DNA of 52,242 nt from Acidobacteriota bacterium (GTDB lineage: Bacteria > Acidobacteriota > Holophagae > Acanthopleuribacterales > Acanthopleuribacteraceae). The position numbers were made by a program, and so were the translations under genes. The stretch lies in the NCBI GenBank assembly GCA_030066195.1, contig JASJCB010000085.1:1-52242 (forward strand). Reading direction: 5' to 3'. Below the pieces are notes generated by a model. The model was not told where the DNA came from. It ran no database searches and was given only the letters and a program-made list of their open reading frames with translations. Positions 33,000 to 42,059 of this stretch are shown here, piece after piece; within the stretch, counting starts at the first letter, position 1, and the number at the start of each line of letters is the position of its first letter.

Positions 33000-33548
33000 A
33001 TGACTTACGCCCCGCCCGTTCGCCGGTTCGACGACAAGGTTATCGATATCGGCGATCTGACACCCGGTCCCCAAGCCGAATTCCACAAACTGGACCCCAA
33101 TGTGCGTTACCTCTGGAGTCTGGGCAAGGTCATCTTTTGGGGCGTCATCTTCACGGGTATTCTTATCTTCGGCCTGATTTCCGGGTTCACCGGGCGTTTT
33201 TCCGCCTACCTCCCCTTGGGCACCGCGGCTTTATCGGGTCTTGCCGTGTTGCATATCATCTGGCCCTTTTTCAGTTATCCCCGCTGGGGTTACGCTATTC
33301 GCCGAACCGATTTCCTGATTCGCTCGGGCGTCATCTGGAGGCGGGTAGCCGCCGTGCCTTTCAACCGTATCCAACACGTGGACAGTAATGCCGGACCCAT
33401 CGAACGCAGTTTCGGTATGGCCAATCTGGTCATTCACACCGCCGGCTCGCAAATGGGCTCCCTGGTGGTGCCCGGTTTGCCCGCCCAACACGCGGAAAAT
33501 CTGCGCGATTACCTCTCGGAGGTCGGCCACACGCATGCAAACATCTGA
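33000..33548 (+). CDS. bPH2-domain membrane protein (YdbS-like)
   Basis: 182 residues from ATG 33000 with GAGAGG upstream; a TATAAT lies at 32949-32954. Two membrane segments (about 42-63 and 69-90) are followed by a bacterial PH (bPH2) domain: WGYAIRRTDFLIRSGVIWRR, VPFNRIQHVDSNAGPIERSF, and VIHTAGSQMGSLVVPGLP. This is the YdbS layout. Its stop overlaps the start of the next gene (14 bp), the YdbT-like partner, as in the YdbS-YdbT pairs of Firmicutes and proteobacteria. Membrane-stress or translocation roles are proposed for such pairs, but none is proven here. Confidence 0.9.
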   Translation: MTYAPPVRRFDDKVIDIGDLTPGPQAEFHKLDPNVRYLWSLGKVIFWGVIFTGILIFGLISGFTGRFSAYLPLGTAALSGLAVLHIIWPFFSYPRWGYAIRRTDFLIRSGVIWRRVAAVPFNRIQHVDSNAGPIERSFGMANLVIHTAGSQMGSLVVPGLPAQHAENLRDYLSEVGHTHANI

Positions 33549-35046
33549 TCTAGAGGGACAGTGGCAAGCTTTACACCCCGCCATGTTGCTCTTCGAAATG
33601 CTGCGCGCCTTGAGGGGTTACGTGCTGCCCTTCATCATCGCGGCCGTGTTGACCGGCGGCGGTCGCGGCAACCCGCCGTTTTTCCTGATGTTCCTGGTGA
33701 TCATTCCTATTATGGTGGCCTTTATTCGCTTCGGAACCTACCGTTACAAGCTGGACGAGGGTCACGTCACCATCCGCGAGGGCCTGCTTTCTCGCAAGGT
33801 GCGGCGGATTCCGGTTCGGCGCATCCACAATATCAATACCAGCCAAAATGTCCTGGCCCGTATGCTCGGTGTGCTGCGCCTGGACATCGAAACGGCGGGG
33901 GGTGGTGCAAGTGAAGCGTCCCTGATCGCCCTTTCCCGAGAGTCCGTCAGCCGCATCCAGGAATACGTTCGCCGGGAGAAAGGTAAAGCCGCCGGTGATG
34001 AGGAGGATCAACTCGAACCGATCAGTCAACAGTCCGAGGCCCAAATCATTCACACCGTCACGCCTTTCGATATCTTCCTGGCCGGCGCCACCACCAGCCG
34101 CCTGGGCGTTATTTTCATCGCCGGTTTCGCCATTCTGGAGTACACCAACCTGGAGTGGGAAGATATCGTCCTGAAGGTTCGCGACCTGTTGGGCCTGTTT
34201 TCCGGTAGTGAACAGATGGTGACCGCCGGCGTCTTCCTGGTCGTTTTGTTGGTCCTCGTCTCCTGGCTGCTTAGCATTGCCACCGCCTTTATTCGCTGGC
34301 ACGGCTTCACCATCAGCCGTCGCGGCGAGGACCTGGAGATTCGCACCGGTTTGCTGACCCTGCGTCAATACACCCTGCCGCTGGACAAGATCCAGGCCCT
34401 GCAATGCGAGACCACGGCCATACGCAGGCCCTTCCGCCTGTTCCGCATCAGGGTGCGGTCGGCGGGTCACGTGGGCGTTCAGGAACAAGGGCGTGTAGAG
34501 CACGACCTCCTGGTGCCCTTGACGCGCGATCACCGCATCGATTTCTTCACGCGCGTGGTCTGGCCCCACGCCGACTGGCAGCAGGTTGACTGGCACGGCG
34601 TGCATGTCTACACTCGCAATCGGCAATTCCGCACCCTGGTTTTCATGCTTCTGGGCATACTTTACGCCTCATATCACCTGGCCGGAGGCGTCTTTGCCCA
34701 ACCGCTGGTCCCCTCGCTTGCGGTGATCGTGGGCGTTCCGCTGGCTTGGGGCGTTGCTCACCTTACCTGGCGGCAGACCGCTTTCGGGCGCGACGCCGAT
34801 TTTGTCTATATCAAAACCGGCTTCCTGGGCCTGCATTTCTGGGTCATACCGGTGACCCATATCCAAAACGTCGCGATTCACCAGACCCCGTTTCAGCGGA
34901 TCAGGGGATTGGCGAGCCTGGTGGTGGATACAGCCGGGGCGGGCGGCCGCGATGCCGAAATACCCAATATCCCCATCGGTATTGCCTGGGAATTGTTCAA
35001 CCGGTTCAGTAATCCAATCAAGGGTCACATTCACTCGATGAACTGA
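33535..35046 (+). CDS. Triple bPH2-domain membrane protein (YdbT-like)
   Basis: 503 residues from ATG 33535, inside the last codons of the YdbS-like gene, with GGAGG at 33518-33522. Three bPH2 modules alternate with paired membrane segments: YKLDEGHVTIREGLLSRKVRRIP (in part), then FTISRRGEDLEIRTGLLTLRQ (in part), then RDADFVYIKTGFLGLHFWVIP (in part), each followed by a IHNIN-type or IQAL/IQNV strand. Each module ends in an R-x-x-x-L-x-T-A-type turn. The gene overlaps the end of the convergent PilZ-like gene by 16 bp. Confidence 0.9.
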   Translation: MQTSDLEGQWQALHPAMLLFEMLRALRGYVLPFIIAAVLTGGGRGNPPFFLMFLVIIPIMVAFIRFGTYRYKLDEGHVTIREGLLSRKVRRIPVRRIHNINTSQNVLARMLGVLRLDIETAGGGASEASLIALSRESVSRIQEYVRREKGKAAGDEEDQLEPISQQSEAQIIHTVTPFDIFLAGATTSRLGVIFIAGFAILEYTNLEWEDIVLKVRDLLGLFSGSEQMVTAGVFLVVLLVLVSWLLSIATAFIRWHGFTISRRGEDLEIRTGLLTLRQYTLPLDKIQALQCETTAIRRPFRLFRIRVRSAGHVGVQEQGRVEHDLLVPLTRDHRIDFFTRVVWPHADWQQVDWHGVHVYTRNRQFRTLVFMLLGILYASYHLAGGVFAQPLVPSLAVIVGVPLAWGVAHLTWRQTAFGRDADFVYIKTGFLGLHFWVIPVTHIQNVAIHQTPFQRIRGLASLVVDTAGAGGRDAEIPNIPIGIAWELFNRFSNPIKGHIHSMN

Positions 35047-35366
35047 AAGCCCGCTTTCAGGATTTCTTCGTCCAGGTCACGGCGCCAGCGAACCACCGCG
35101 CGCAGGGGATGTAACGGCCCCGCCTTTATCAGGCATTCGAAATCACGCTCCAGTTTGGCGGTCGATTCATCGTTGCGTGCCATGACCAGACAGCAGCCGG
35201 CGTGGGATTTCTGGATAAGGTATCCGACCAGGGTCGGGTGGAAGTCTCCCTCTGTATCTAAATCGACATGGGCAATGAACTCGTCGCTTTTTTCCTGTAA
35301 GTCGTTACTGTCAGCATCGGGACTAAAACGGATGTAGCGGCGACGCTCCCCTTGTTTACCAGTCAT
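35031..35366 (-). CDS. PilZ-like domain protein
   Basis: 111 residues from ATG 35366 with GGAGG 8 nt upstream. The N-terminal ERRRYIRF gives the PilZ R-x-x-x-R element, and QKSHAGCC resembles the [DN]-x-S-x-x-G element with Gln in place of Asp/Asn. PilZ domains bind c-di-GMP, and this one could respond to the c-di-GMP proteins at 21 and 27 kb. Binding is uncertain because of the second motif change. Confidence 0.55.
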   Translation of the reverse strand: MTGKQGERRRYIRFSPDADSNDLQEKSDEFIAHVDLDTEGDFHPTLVGYLIQKSHAGCCLVMARNDESTAKLERDFECLIKAGPLHPLRAVVRWRRDLDEEILKAGFQFIE

Positions 35367-35539
35367 TCTCGGATCCTCCGTCATGCACATGGACTATATT
35401 GTTTACCATAAAAAACCCGCTCCTGCCGGCTTTGGAGCCTGCCGTTCCAGGGGCGCTCTTCACCTACATCGGCAAAAGCTGATCAAATTAAAGAAGTTGG
35501 GGTAGAATTTGATGAAATAATGTTTCGGCGGTGAAATGC

Positions 35540-37384
35540 ATGCGACCGGAAGAAGCCAACCGAGTCTTTTTCGAAACCTACGATCCCCAGTTTTTGGAAG
35601 AGTTTGGCGCATGGGAACAGAGTCCCGCCGTGATTCAACCCGGTCGCAAGGGCTCGCCTACCATGTCCATTGACGATCGTTTTGTCCATTCCAGCTACGA
35701 TCCACTGAAGGAGGCATTGAAAGCCGCGGGTAAGAGCCGCTCCTACCTGCACATTCACCTGGGCTTCGGTCTGGGCTACCTGGTCGATGCCGATCACACG
35801 CAACCCGGCGGCTGCATGGTCATCCTGGAACCGGATCGCCGGATACTGTCTGCCGCCCTGCACCGGCGGGAACTGGGCTCCTTGCTACGGGAACGCAATG
35901 CGCGAATCTGCTGCACCCTCGAACGCTTCAGAAGCCTGATTTTTGCGGCCATGAAGCCCAATCACAATTTCAAGCTGGCAGCCCTGCCCTATCACGCCAG
36001 GCACTATTCGAAGTTGTGGCAACAGTTACCCGACCTGGCCCGCCGCACTTACGGCGAGGTGGTGGTCACTCATCGAACCATCCGTAAGGTAACACCCGGC
36101 CTGACCCGAGGCGCACTTCGCGCCCTGCCCTTCACCACCCAACTGCCCGGGGTCGAACAATTAACCGGTTGTCTGGCGGGCAAGCCCGCGGTAGTCGTGG
36201 CGGCGGGACCCTCGTTGGACAAGAACCTGCCGGACCTGGCCGCGGTTGCCGACCGCTGTGTGGTCATTGCCCTGGGTCGCACGGCTAAACCCTTGGAAAA
36301 GTGGGGCGTCAACCCGGATTTCCTGGTGCACAACGAACCGAAACCTTTCTTCCAATTCATTGCGGGCTGTAAAAATCTGGCGGAAACAGCCTTCGTGCTG
36401 TCCGGCCAGGCCGATTTGGATTATTACCGGCACCGACACGGACCCACCTTCGTCACGCAAAACATCACCAACTTCACCGGTCGCTGGATTTGCGGTCACT
36501 TTCCGCAATTGCAACGCGGCTACCTGGAAACCGCCGGGTCGGTAGCCAACGAAGCCTTCAGCCTGGCCGTGCTGCTGGGCTGCAATCCGATCATTCTGAC
36601 GGGCCAGGACCTGGCGGTAAAGGGCGAACAATACTACGGCCACGCGCCCACGAATCAAAGCTTCGCGCATGGCCGGGAAGATGAGCGTTGGGTTCCCGGT
36701 TACTTCGACGGCAACGTCAAGACCATGTCAACTTGGGAAGGTTATCTACACTGGTTCGAACGAGAGGGGGTCAGGCAGCAAAAACGAAACCCGAACCTGA
36801 TTTTGATCAACGCCACGGAGGGCGGCGCAAGCATCGAGGGTTTCCAGGCCATGAAGCTGCGCGAGGTCATCCATCGCTTCTTCAAACAACCGTTCGATAC
36901 CCGCGCTATCGTCCATGACAAGGCCCGGGTCAACCCCGACACCTGCCTGCCGCCGGAAAAATTGAAAGCTCTGGCCGCTGAATACAGGGAACGCCTTAAC
37001 CTCGTCTACCAACTCGATGCCAACTTCCAACCCCTGGCCGATAAACTTTCCCGCCTGCTGAAAAAGTTCCGGCCCGACCGGCTTAAACAGTTGCAGCAGC
37101 ATCTGGAAATGATGGAGCAATTCAAAGACGCCTATGCCCAAACTCAAGAAGGCTTCCTGGTGTTGTCGGGGTTTATGCAGGACGCCTTGTTGGACATTGA
37201 ACAAGACCGGCGGGAACTGGCCGCCCATCCGCCCGAGGGGGACGAGTTGACCGTTTTCCTGACCAATACCCGCAACGAATTGGCGCAACTGAGAGCCACT
37301 TTCAAGGCCACGATTGCGGCGGCCGACCAACTGGCCCCCTTGTTAGAAGATCTTGCCGGCAAACGCGAGGAGGCGGCAAGCTGA
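35540..37384 (+). CDS. Maf-type motility-associated glycosyltransferase (DUF115/MptE-like)
   Basis: 614 residues; ATG 35540 (or GTG 35531). The central DUF115 domain is clear: KPAVVVAAGPSLDKNLPDL, then the NPDFLVHNEP-like segment, TFVTQNITNF, and LLGCNPIILTGQDLAVKG. Maf proteins transfer nonulosonic acids such as pseudaminic or legionaminic acid to flagellin. The N-terminal 190 residues (LHIHLGFGLGYLVD and so on) fit the N-terminal domain of Maf proteins, and the C-terminal 140 residues form long helices. No flagellin or nonulosonate gene is in this window. Confidence 0.88.
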   Translation: MRPEEANRVFFETYDPQFLEEFGAWEQSPAVIQPGRKGSPTMSIDDRFVHSSYDPLKEALKAAGKSRSYLHIHLGFGLGYLVDADHTQPGGCMVILEPDRRILSAALHRRELGSLLRERNARICCTLERFRSLIFAAMKPNHNFKLAALPYHARHYSKLWQQLPDLARRTYGEVVVTHRTIRKVTPGLTRGALRALPFTTQLPGVEQLTGCLAGKPAVVVAAGPSLDKNLPDLAAVADRCVVIALGRTAKPLEKWGVNPDFLVHNEPKPFFQFIAGCKNLAETAFVLSGQADLDYYRHRHGPTFVTQNITNFTGRWICGHFPQLQRGYLETAGSVANEAFSLAVLLGCNPIILTGQDLAVKGEQYYGHAPTNQSFAHGREDERWVPGYFDGNVKTMSTWEGYLHWFEREGVRQQKRNPNLILINATEGGASIEGFQAMKLREVIHRFFKQPFDTRAIVHDKARVNPDTCLPPEKLKALAAEYRERLNLVYQLDANFQPLADKLSRLLKKFRPDRLKQLQQHLEMMEQFKDAYAQTQEGFLVLSGFMQDALLDIEQDRRELAAHPPEGDELTVFLTNTRNELAQLRATFKATIAAADQLAPLLEDLAGKREEAAS

Positions 37385-37608
37385 ACGCAAAAAGGGCCGA
37401 AACGCTTTATTCGTGCGCCGTTGACGCGAATTGCACCGTCTCGTCGACAATCACCACAATAGACTGTTGGTACCGGCGGCAATTTTTTGCTTACCTTTTC
37501 CCCGCTCGGGCCGATGAATCCTAAGTACTTTGTGTTCTTAATACTAAGGCACCTGAATTTAGTTAGCTTTCCTATCGGTAATCAGACATCGCCGGGGGTC
37601 GGGTGAAT

Positions 37609-39081
37609 ATGACGGCAAAAAAGACAAGATCACCTATTGTACGGATTGGTATCGACCTTGATCACATCATCGTCACGGAAGACGGAACCCTGGTTCCCGA
37701 GGGTTTCGAAGCTTTTGTTCAAGCGCAACGGGACAGCGGCAGTGAACTGTTCCTTGTGGGTTGCTTCGACGGAAAAGTCGGGGACGAACTGAAGGAACTG
37801 GGTTTCTTCGATAAGGACGGCATGGCGTTTCAAGAAGAGGATCTCTTCCTTTGCGAAGACGGCAATGCGCGCAACGCCAAGATCAAAGAATTGCGCCTGT
37901 CGCACTACATCGCGGGTGACGCGGATGTATTCGGCGACAAGAAGTTTTCAAAGCGCTCCCAGCCAATTTTGTTCAGTTACGAAATCTCCAGCGACTATCC
38001 CACGTTCGCGGATTGGGTTTCGGTGGACCTCTTCCTCAACTGGTACGCGGGCGTGCGCAAACAGAAGCGCGGTCGACTTCGCTCCATCGAGCCCATCAAG
38101 GAGCACGGCGATAATTTCATCTATCGCCTGACCACTCAAGAGGGCACCGAATATGTCCTGAAGCGCTACTACGAAAAGAATACCGGCGAAAACAATCGCC
38201 TTCAAAACGAGGCCCGCAGCTTGCGCGCGCTCGGCAAGGCCGGTGTCGACGTGGTCCCGGTTCCTCTCTGGGACGACCGGCAAGATTGGGCCATTTTCAA
38301 TATGATCAAGGGCACTCACGCCGAGGGCACGGACGACGACGTGGAACAGTTGATCCGGTTCCTGATCGAACTGGATGAGAAGGGCAAGGACCTACGCCGC
38401 CGCAACCTGCCCAGAGCCCGCGACGCCCGGCTGAACCTGAAGGCCTACGTGAAAGGCATCGCCACCATTTGGGACCCCATCATGCAAGCCGCTCAAAGCA
38501 AGGGCCCGCAAGACGTGATGCTGTTCATGATGACCGATCTGGAACAACTTCGCCAGGATAATATCAACCACTTCTATTTGTGGTGTAAACGCGAGAACTG
38601 GAACCAGGAACGCGAACTGCCCATGGACCAACGCATCTTCAGTCCGGGCGACTTCGGTTTCCACAACAGCATCCGCTCGCCGGAAGGCCGCTTGTCCTTC
38701 CTGGATTTTGAAAACGCCGGTTGGGACGATCCGGCCAAGTTGATGGCCGATTTCTTCTACAATACCCAGCAGAACCTGGCCATGGACCAGAAATTAAAGG
38801 TTCTGGATGCATTCGTGAAGCATCGCGATTGGGACAAGGACTTCATGAAACGTTTCTGGGCCGTTTCGGACCTGGTCGCCGTAGAATGGATCGTTAGACG
38901 CCTGAGGGTAGTGGTGCCCGCGGAACAAACTCGCCTGATGCTGGCCGATCCCAACACCAACATCAAAAAATTGATCGCGCAACGCCTGGAAGAAGCCATG
39001 GAGCTGCGCTCGAATTACACACCCATGGAGCGTCTCTGTAAACACGTCCAACTGATCGACGAGAGCACCGAGCTCACCTGA
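37609..39081 (+). CDS. HAD phosphatase-like/APH-type phosphotransferase fusion
   Basis: 490 residues; ATG 37609 or GTG 37603, with weak ribosome binding bases. Residues 1-140 look like a HAD domain: RIGIDLDHI (Asp16/Asp18), then FLVGCFD and YIAGDADVFGD. Residues about 160-470 are an aminoglycoside/choline-type kinase (APH) fold: GDNFIYRL, EYVLKRYY, the NEARSLRAL Glu, and a divergent catalytic loop SPGDFGFHNSI with FLDFENAGWDDP (Asp, metal-binding). The substrate is unknown. Its position after the Maf gene suggests a sugar or surface-glycan step. A terminator follows at 39126-39156. Confidence 0.7.
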   Translation: MTAKKTRSPIVRIGIDLDHIIVTEDGTLVPEGFEAFVQAQRDSGSELFLVGCFDGKVGDELKELGFFDKDGMAFQEEDLFLCEDGNARNAKIKELRLSHYIAGDADVFGDKKFSKRSQPILFSYEISSDYPTFADWVSVDLFLNWYAGVRKQKRGRLRSIEPIKEHGDNFIYRLTTQEGTEYVLKRYYEKNTGENNRLQNEARSLRALGKAGVDVVPVPLWDDRQDWAIFNMIKGTHAEGTDDDVEQLIRFLIELDEKGKDLRRRNLPRARDARLNLKAYVKGIATIWDPIMQAAQSKGPQDVMLFMMTDLEQLRQDNINHFYLWCKRENWNQERELPMDQRIFSPGDFGFHNSIRSPEGRLSFLDFENAGWDDPAKLMADFFYNTQQNLAMDQKLKVLDAFVKHRDWDKDFMKRFWAVSDLVAVEWIVRRLRVVVPAEQTRLMLADPNTNIKKLIAQRLEEAMELRSNYTPMERLCKHVQLIDESTELT

Positions 39082-39125
39082 TCGGTTGGACAGGAGCCGC
39101 CCGGTGGGGGCCGCCGCAAGATCCT

Positions 39126-39156
39126 AAAAAAGGGGCTGTAACCGGCCCCTTTTTTT
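39126..39156 (+). terminator. Rho-independent terminator after the HAD-APH gene
   Basis: AAAAAAGGGGC (39126-39136) and GCCCC followed by seven T (39145-39156) form a stem of about 10 bp including A-T pairs with an 8-nt loop. It is symmetric enough to work in both directions. Confidence 0.85.
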
Positions 39157-39258
39157 GTGTGGGAACCGACAAGCACCGCGACCCTCTAGGCAAGCTTGGG
39201 GATTGTTGTTACAATGCCGTGCCGGCCGTATTGAACGTACCTTTTGACGAGGATGACG

Positions 39259-40320
39259 ATGACCTCACAACCGGAAAGCGATAACCAATGGGTCCGACTG
39301 GTCGATATTCGCCGGAACAATATTCCCGAATGCACTATTCACGGATCGATCTCCTGGGTGACAGGGGACCGTTTACTCTACGCCTACGGCGGCAACGTGG
39401 TTTGCTACGGCCGTTCCATGATGAAACCCGTCATGATGCGCGTCTTTTCCGAAATCCTGGCCGATGTGCTGACTCCCGAGCAGAAAGCCATCTCGGTCTC
39501 CTCCCATAACGGCGACACTGAACACGTGCGCACCGTCAAGTCCATCCTGCGCGAGGGCGAACTGGGCCTCATGCAGACGCCGTTTGCCCTGCCTCTGATG
39601 CAATTCGGCCGTCAACGCCGCCGCCCGCGCCGCTGGTACCACAGCTGTTCCGGCGAACACGCCGCGGTATTGCGCGGATGTCAATTGATGGGCTGGCCCC
39701 GCGCCGGCTACACCCTGCCCCATCACCCCTTCGCCCTGGCCTATATCGAGGAGGTTCGCAAGATCCTCGGCAAGGATTGGACCCCGGACGTCATCGCCAA
39801 GGACGGCTGCGGCCTGCCTACCCTCTCCATGACCGTGACCGAACTGGCGCGCATGTACGCCACCCTGGTCACCCGCAAAGACACCGACTGGATTTGGGAC
39901 TCCATGATTCAGTTCCCCGACTTGATCGGCGGCTTCAACCGCCTGGACAGCACCATTATCAAGAGCTGCGACGGCAAGGTCATCGCCAAGGAGGGCGCCG
40001 ACGGCCTGCTGGGCATGGCCATCCTGCACCCGGATTACCCCGACGGCCTGGGTGTGGTCATCAAGATCGCGCACGGCTGGGACAGCTACGCCACCTGGGT
40101 CGTCGCCCGTTGGGTGCTGGAGGTTCTGGGCTTCAAACTGCGCAACCCCTATAAACTGGAGCGTCAGAAGCCGTTCATCGTCCCCGAATGCATTCCGCCG
40201 GAGTTACGCGATCGCATGAAGGACATCCAACCCTGGGACGATTGGGACCCGGACACCGATCGTTGGTACTTCGACGCCGCCGCCTACCAGGACGACTACC
40301 GCAAGGTCTTCAAGCTGTAA
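39259..40320 (+). CDS. L-asparaginase II (Rhizobium-type, thermolabile family)
   Basis: 353 residues from ATG 39259 with GAGG 6 nt upstream; TTG 39244 and ATG 39253 are less well placed. The family pattern of type II asparaginases (PF06089-like) is present: GRSMMKPVMMRVFSEI (the SSxKP-type turn), SVSSHNGDTEHVRTV, SCSGEHAAVLRGC and DGCGLPTLSMTVTELARMYATL (in part). It deamidates L-asparagine to aspartate, probably in the cytoplasm since no signal peptide is seen. Catalytic Ser/Lys assignments are by family analogy. Confidence 0.82.
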   Translation: MTSQPESDNQWVRLVDIRRNNIPECTIHGSISWVTGDRLLYAYGGNVVCYGRSMMKPVMMRVFSEILADVLTPEQKAISVSSHNGDTEHVRTVKSILREGELGLMQTPFALPLMQFGRQRRRPRRWYHSCSGEHAAVLRGCQLMGWPRAGYTLPHHPFALAYIEEVRKILGKDWTPDVIAKDGCGLPTLSMTVTELARMYATLVTRKDTDWIWDSMIQFPDLIGGFNRLDSTIIKSCDGKVIAKEGADGLLGMAILHPDYPDGLGVVIKIAHGWDSYATWVVARWVLEVLGFKLRNPYKLERQKPFIVPECIPPELRDRMKDIQPWDDWDPDTDRWYFDAAAYQDDYRKVFKL

Positions 40321-40447
40321 AACCCCGGTTTGCCTCATCGATGTGCCGATCATTTCAGGCACCCCGATAAACCGCGCGCCGGCGACATAGATTCGCTTCC
40401 GTAGTCTGCTATACTCAAAATCCGGAGTATCCGGGTTTGGAGATGTC

Positions 40448-41911
40448 ATGCTGACTCGCTTGAAAATTTCAGGTTTTAAGAATCTGGTTGATATCGATAT
40501 ACGTTTCGGGCCGTTTACCTGTATTGCCGGCGCCAACGGGGTGGGAAAATCGAATTTATTCGATGCCATTCGCTTTCTGAGCCTTCTTGCTGAAAAACCC
40601 CTGACCGATGCCGCGCTTTCCGTCAGGGATGAAGCGATGAGGGGCGCCGATATCGGCAGCCTGTTTCATTGCGTCGGCTCCGAGCGGGCGGGGGAGATGA
40701 GTTTTGAAACCGAGATGATCATCCCCGCGCGTGGAACCGACGACCTCGGGCAACCGGCACATGCCAAAATTACCTTCGTGCGCTATTCCCTGAAGCTGGC
40801 CTTTCGGCCCGATGCAGAACAAACGGCACCGGGTCGACTCGAAATCTTGGAGGAAGCTCTCGACCACATAAACCTGGGTGAGGCGGCGCACCACATCAAA
40901 TTTCCCCATAGTTACCAACATTGGCGGAAGGACGTGGTGACGGGAAGACGTACCAGCCCGTTTATCGGTACGCAAGAAAAAGACGGCGTCCGCGTCATTA
41001 CCATCAACCAGGACGGAACCGGAGGCAGACCCAGATCGGTGCTTGCGGCCAACCTCCCGCGAACAGTCCTTTCCACGGTCAACGCCACGGAAAGCCCAAC
41101 CGCCTTGTTGGCGCGACGCGAGATGCAATCCTGGCGTCGGTATCACCTGGAGCCCCCGGCTATTCGCGAACCCGACAGCTTTACCACGCCGGCAGGGATT
41201 GCCGTGGACGGAGCGCATGTAGCTATAACCCTGGATCGACTGGAACATGGACAGGAGGTAGGCCGCTCCGTCTGCGACCGGGTGGTGTCCCGATTGGCGG
41301 AGTTGATCGACGATGTTCACGCGCTCCGAGTTGACCGAGACATAAAACGGGAATTGGTCTCCTTGGAAGTCACCGATCGGGAAGGCACACGCCATCCGGC
41401 CGGTTCCTTGTCAGACGGCACACTGCGTTTTCTCGCGCTGGCCGTTTTGGAGCACGACACCACCACGCGCGGCGTTCTTTGCATGGAGGAGCCCGAAAAC
41501 GGTATTCACCCCGACCGGATTCCCGCCCTCCTGCAACTGCTTCAAGATATTGCGGTCGATCCGCATGAACCGGTCGGCCCGGATAATCTTCTCCGGCAAG
41601 TTATTATCAATACCCATTCTCCCAGGGTGGTTCAAAGTGTCCCGGATGATAGTTTACTTATCGTTACCGGCAGGAATTGCCGGGAAAACGGGCGACAGTA
41701 TCGAACCGCAAGCTTTCGTTGGTTGGCCGATACCTGGCGTGAGAAGGCGGAACCTGATGTTCCCGCTTTACCCAAGAGGGATATGCTGCCCTACCTGCTC
41801 AGCCCCACCCTGCGTGCGGGCCCCTATTCTCCTCAAATCGGTAAGCGGCGGGTGATGGACCGGGATGACCTGAAAAGCCTGATGCCCATGCTCCCTGGAT
41901 TCGAAGACTGA
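40448..41911 (+). CDS. Orphan SMC/OLD-like AAA ATPase
   Basis: 487 residues; GGAG lies upstream of ATG 40448. ABC-type ATPase signs: Walker A GANGVGKSNLFDAIRFLSLL (part of the RecF/AAA_21 style), signature SLSDGTLRFLALAVLE, Walker B GVLCMEEPENGIHP, and NTHSP switch His. There is no TOPRIM domain and no adjacent DUF4276-type partner. Such ATPases often belong to defence or phage-related systems, but a function cannot be read from the gene alone. A TATACT at 40410-40415 and a short AT-rich leader lie upstream. Confidence 0.85.
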   Translation: MLTRLKISGFKNLVDIDIRFGPFTCIAGANGVGKSNLFDAIRFLSLLAEKPLTDAALSVRDEAMRGADIGSLFHCVGSERAGEMSFETEMIIPARGTDDLGQPAHAKITFVRYSLKLAFRPDAEQTAPGRLEILEEALDHINLGEAAHHIKFPHSYQHWRKDVVTGRRTSPFIGTQEKDGVRVITINQDGTGGRPRSVLAANLPRTVLSTVNATESPTALLARREMQSWRRYHLEPPAIREPDSFTTPAGIAVDGAHVAITLDRLEHGQEVGRSVCDRVVSRLAELIDDVHALRVDRDIKRELVSLEVTDREGTRHPAGSLSDGTLRFLALAVLEHDTTTRGVLCMEEPENGIHPDRIPALLQLLQDIAVDPHEPVGPDNLLRQVIINTHSPRVVQSVPDDSLLIVTGRNCRENGRQYRTASFRWLADTWREKAEPDVPALPKRDMLPYLLSPTLRAGPYSPQIGKRRVMDRDDLKSLMPMLPGFED

Positions 41912-41932
41912 TGAAAATACAGACTTTCAATG

Positions 41933-41967
41933 TCCCCATATAGGGGATGGATTCCCCAAATGGGGAA
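41933..41967 (+). promoter_or_regulatory. Paired TCCCC/GGGGA inverted repeats upstream of the His/Asp-rich gene
   Basis: TCCCCATATAGGGGA (41933-41947) and TTCCCCAAATGGGGAA (41952-41967) are two adjacent inverted repeats with centres about 20 bp (two helical turns) apart, about 95 bp upstream of the ATG at 42060. The pair recalls the outer arms at 12963-13002. Confidence 0.45.
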
Positions 41968-42059
41968 CTAATGGGCTGGAATCGGCTCGATGGGGCCGGC
42001 ATCGGCCTTGCTCCTTGAAGGGTGCGGCTTAGGCACCGCATAGATTGAAGGAGGTTGTT

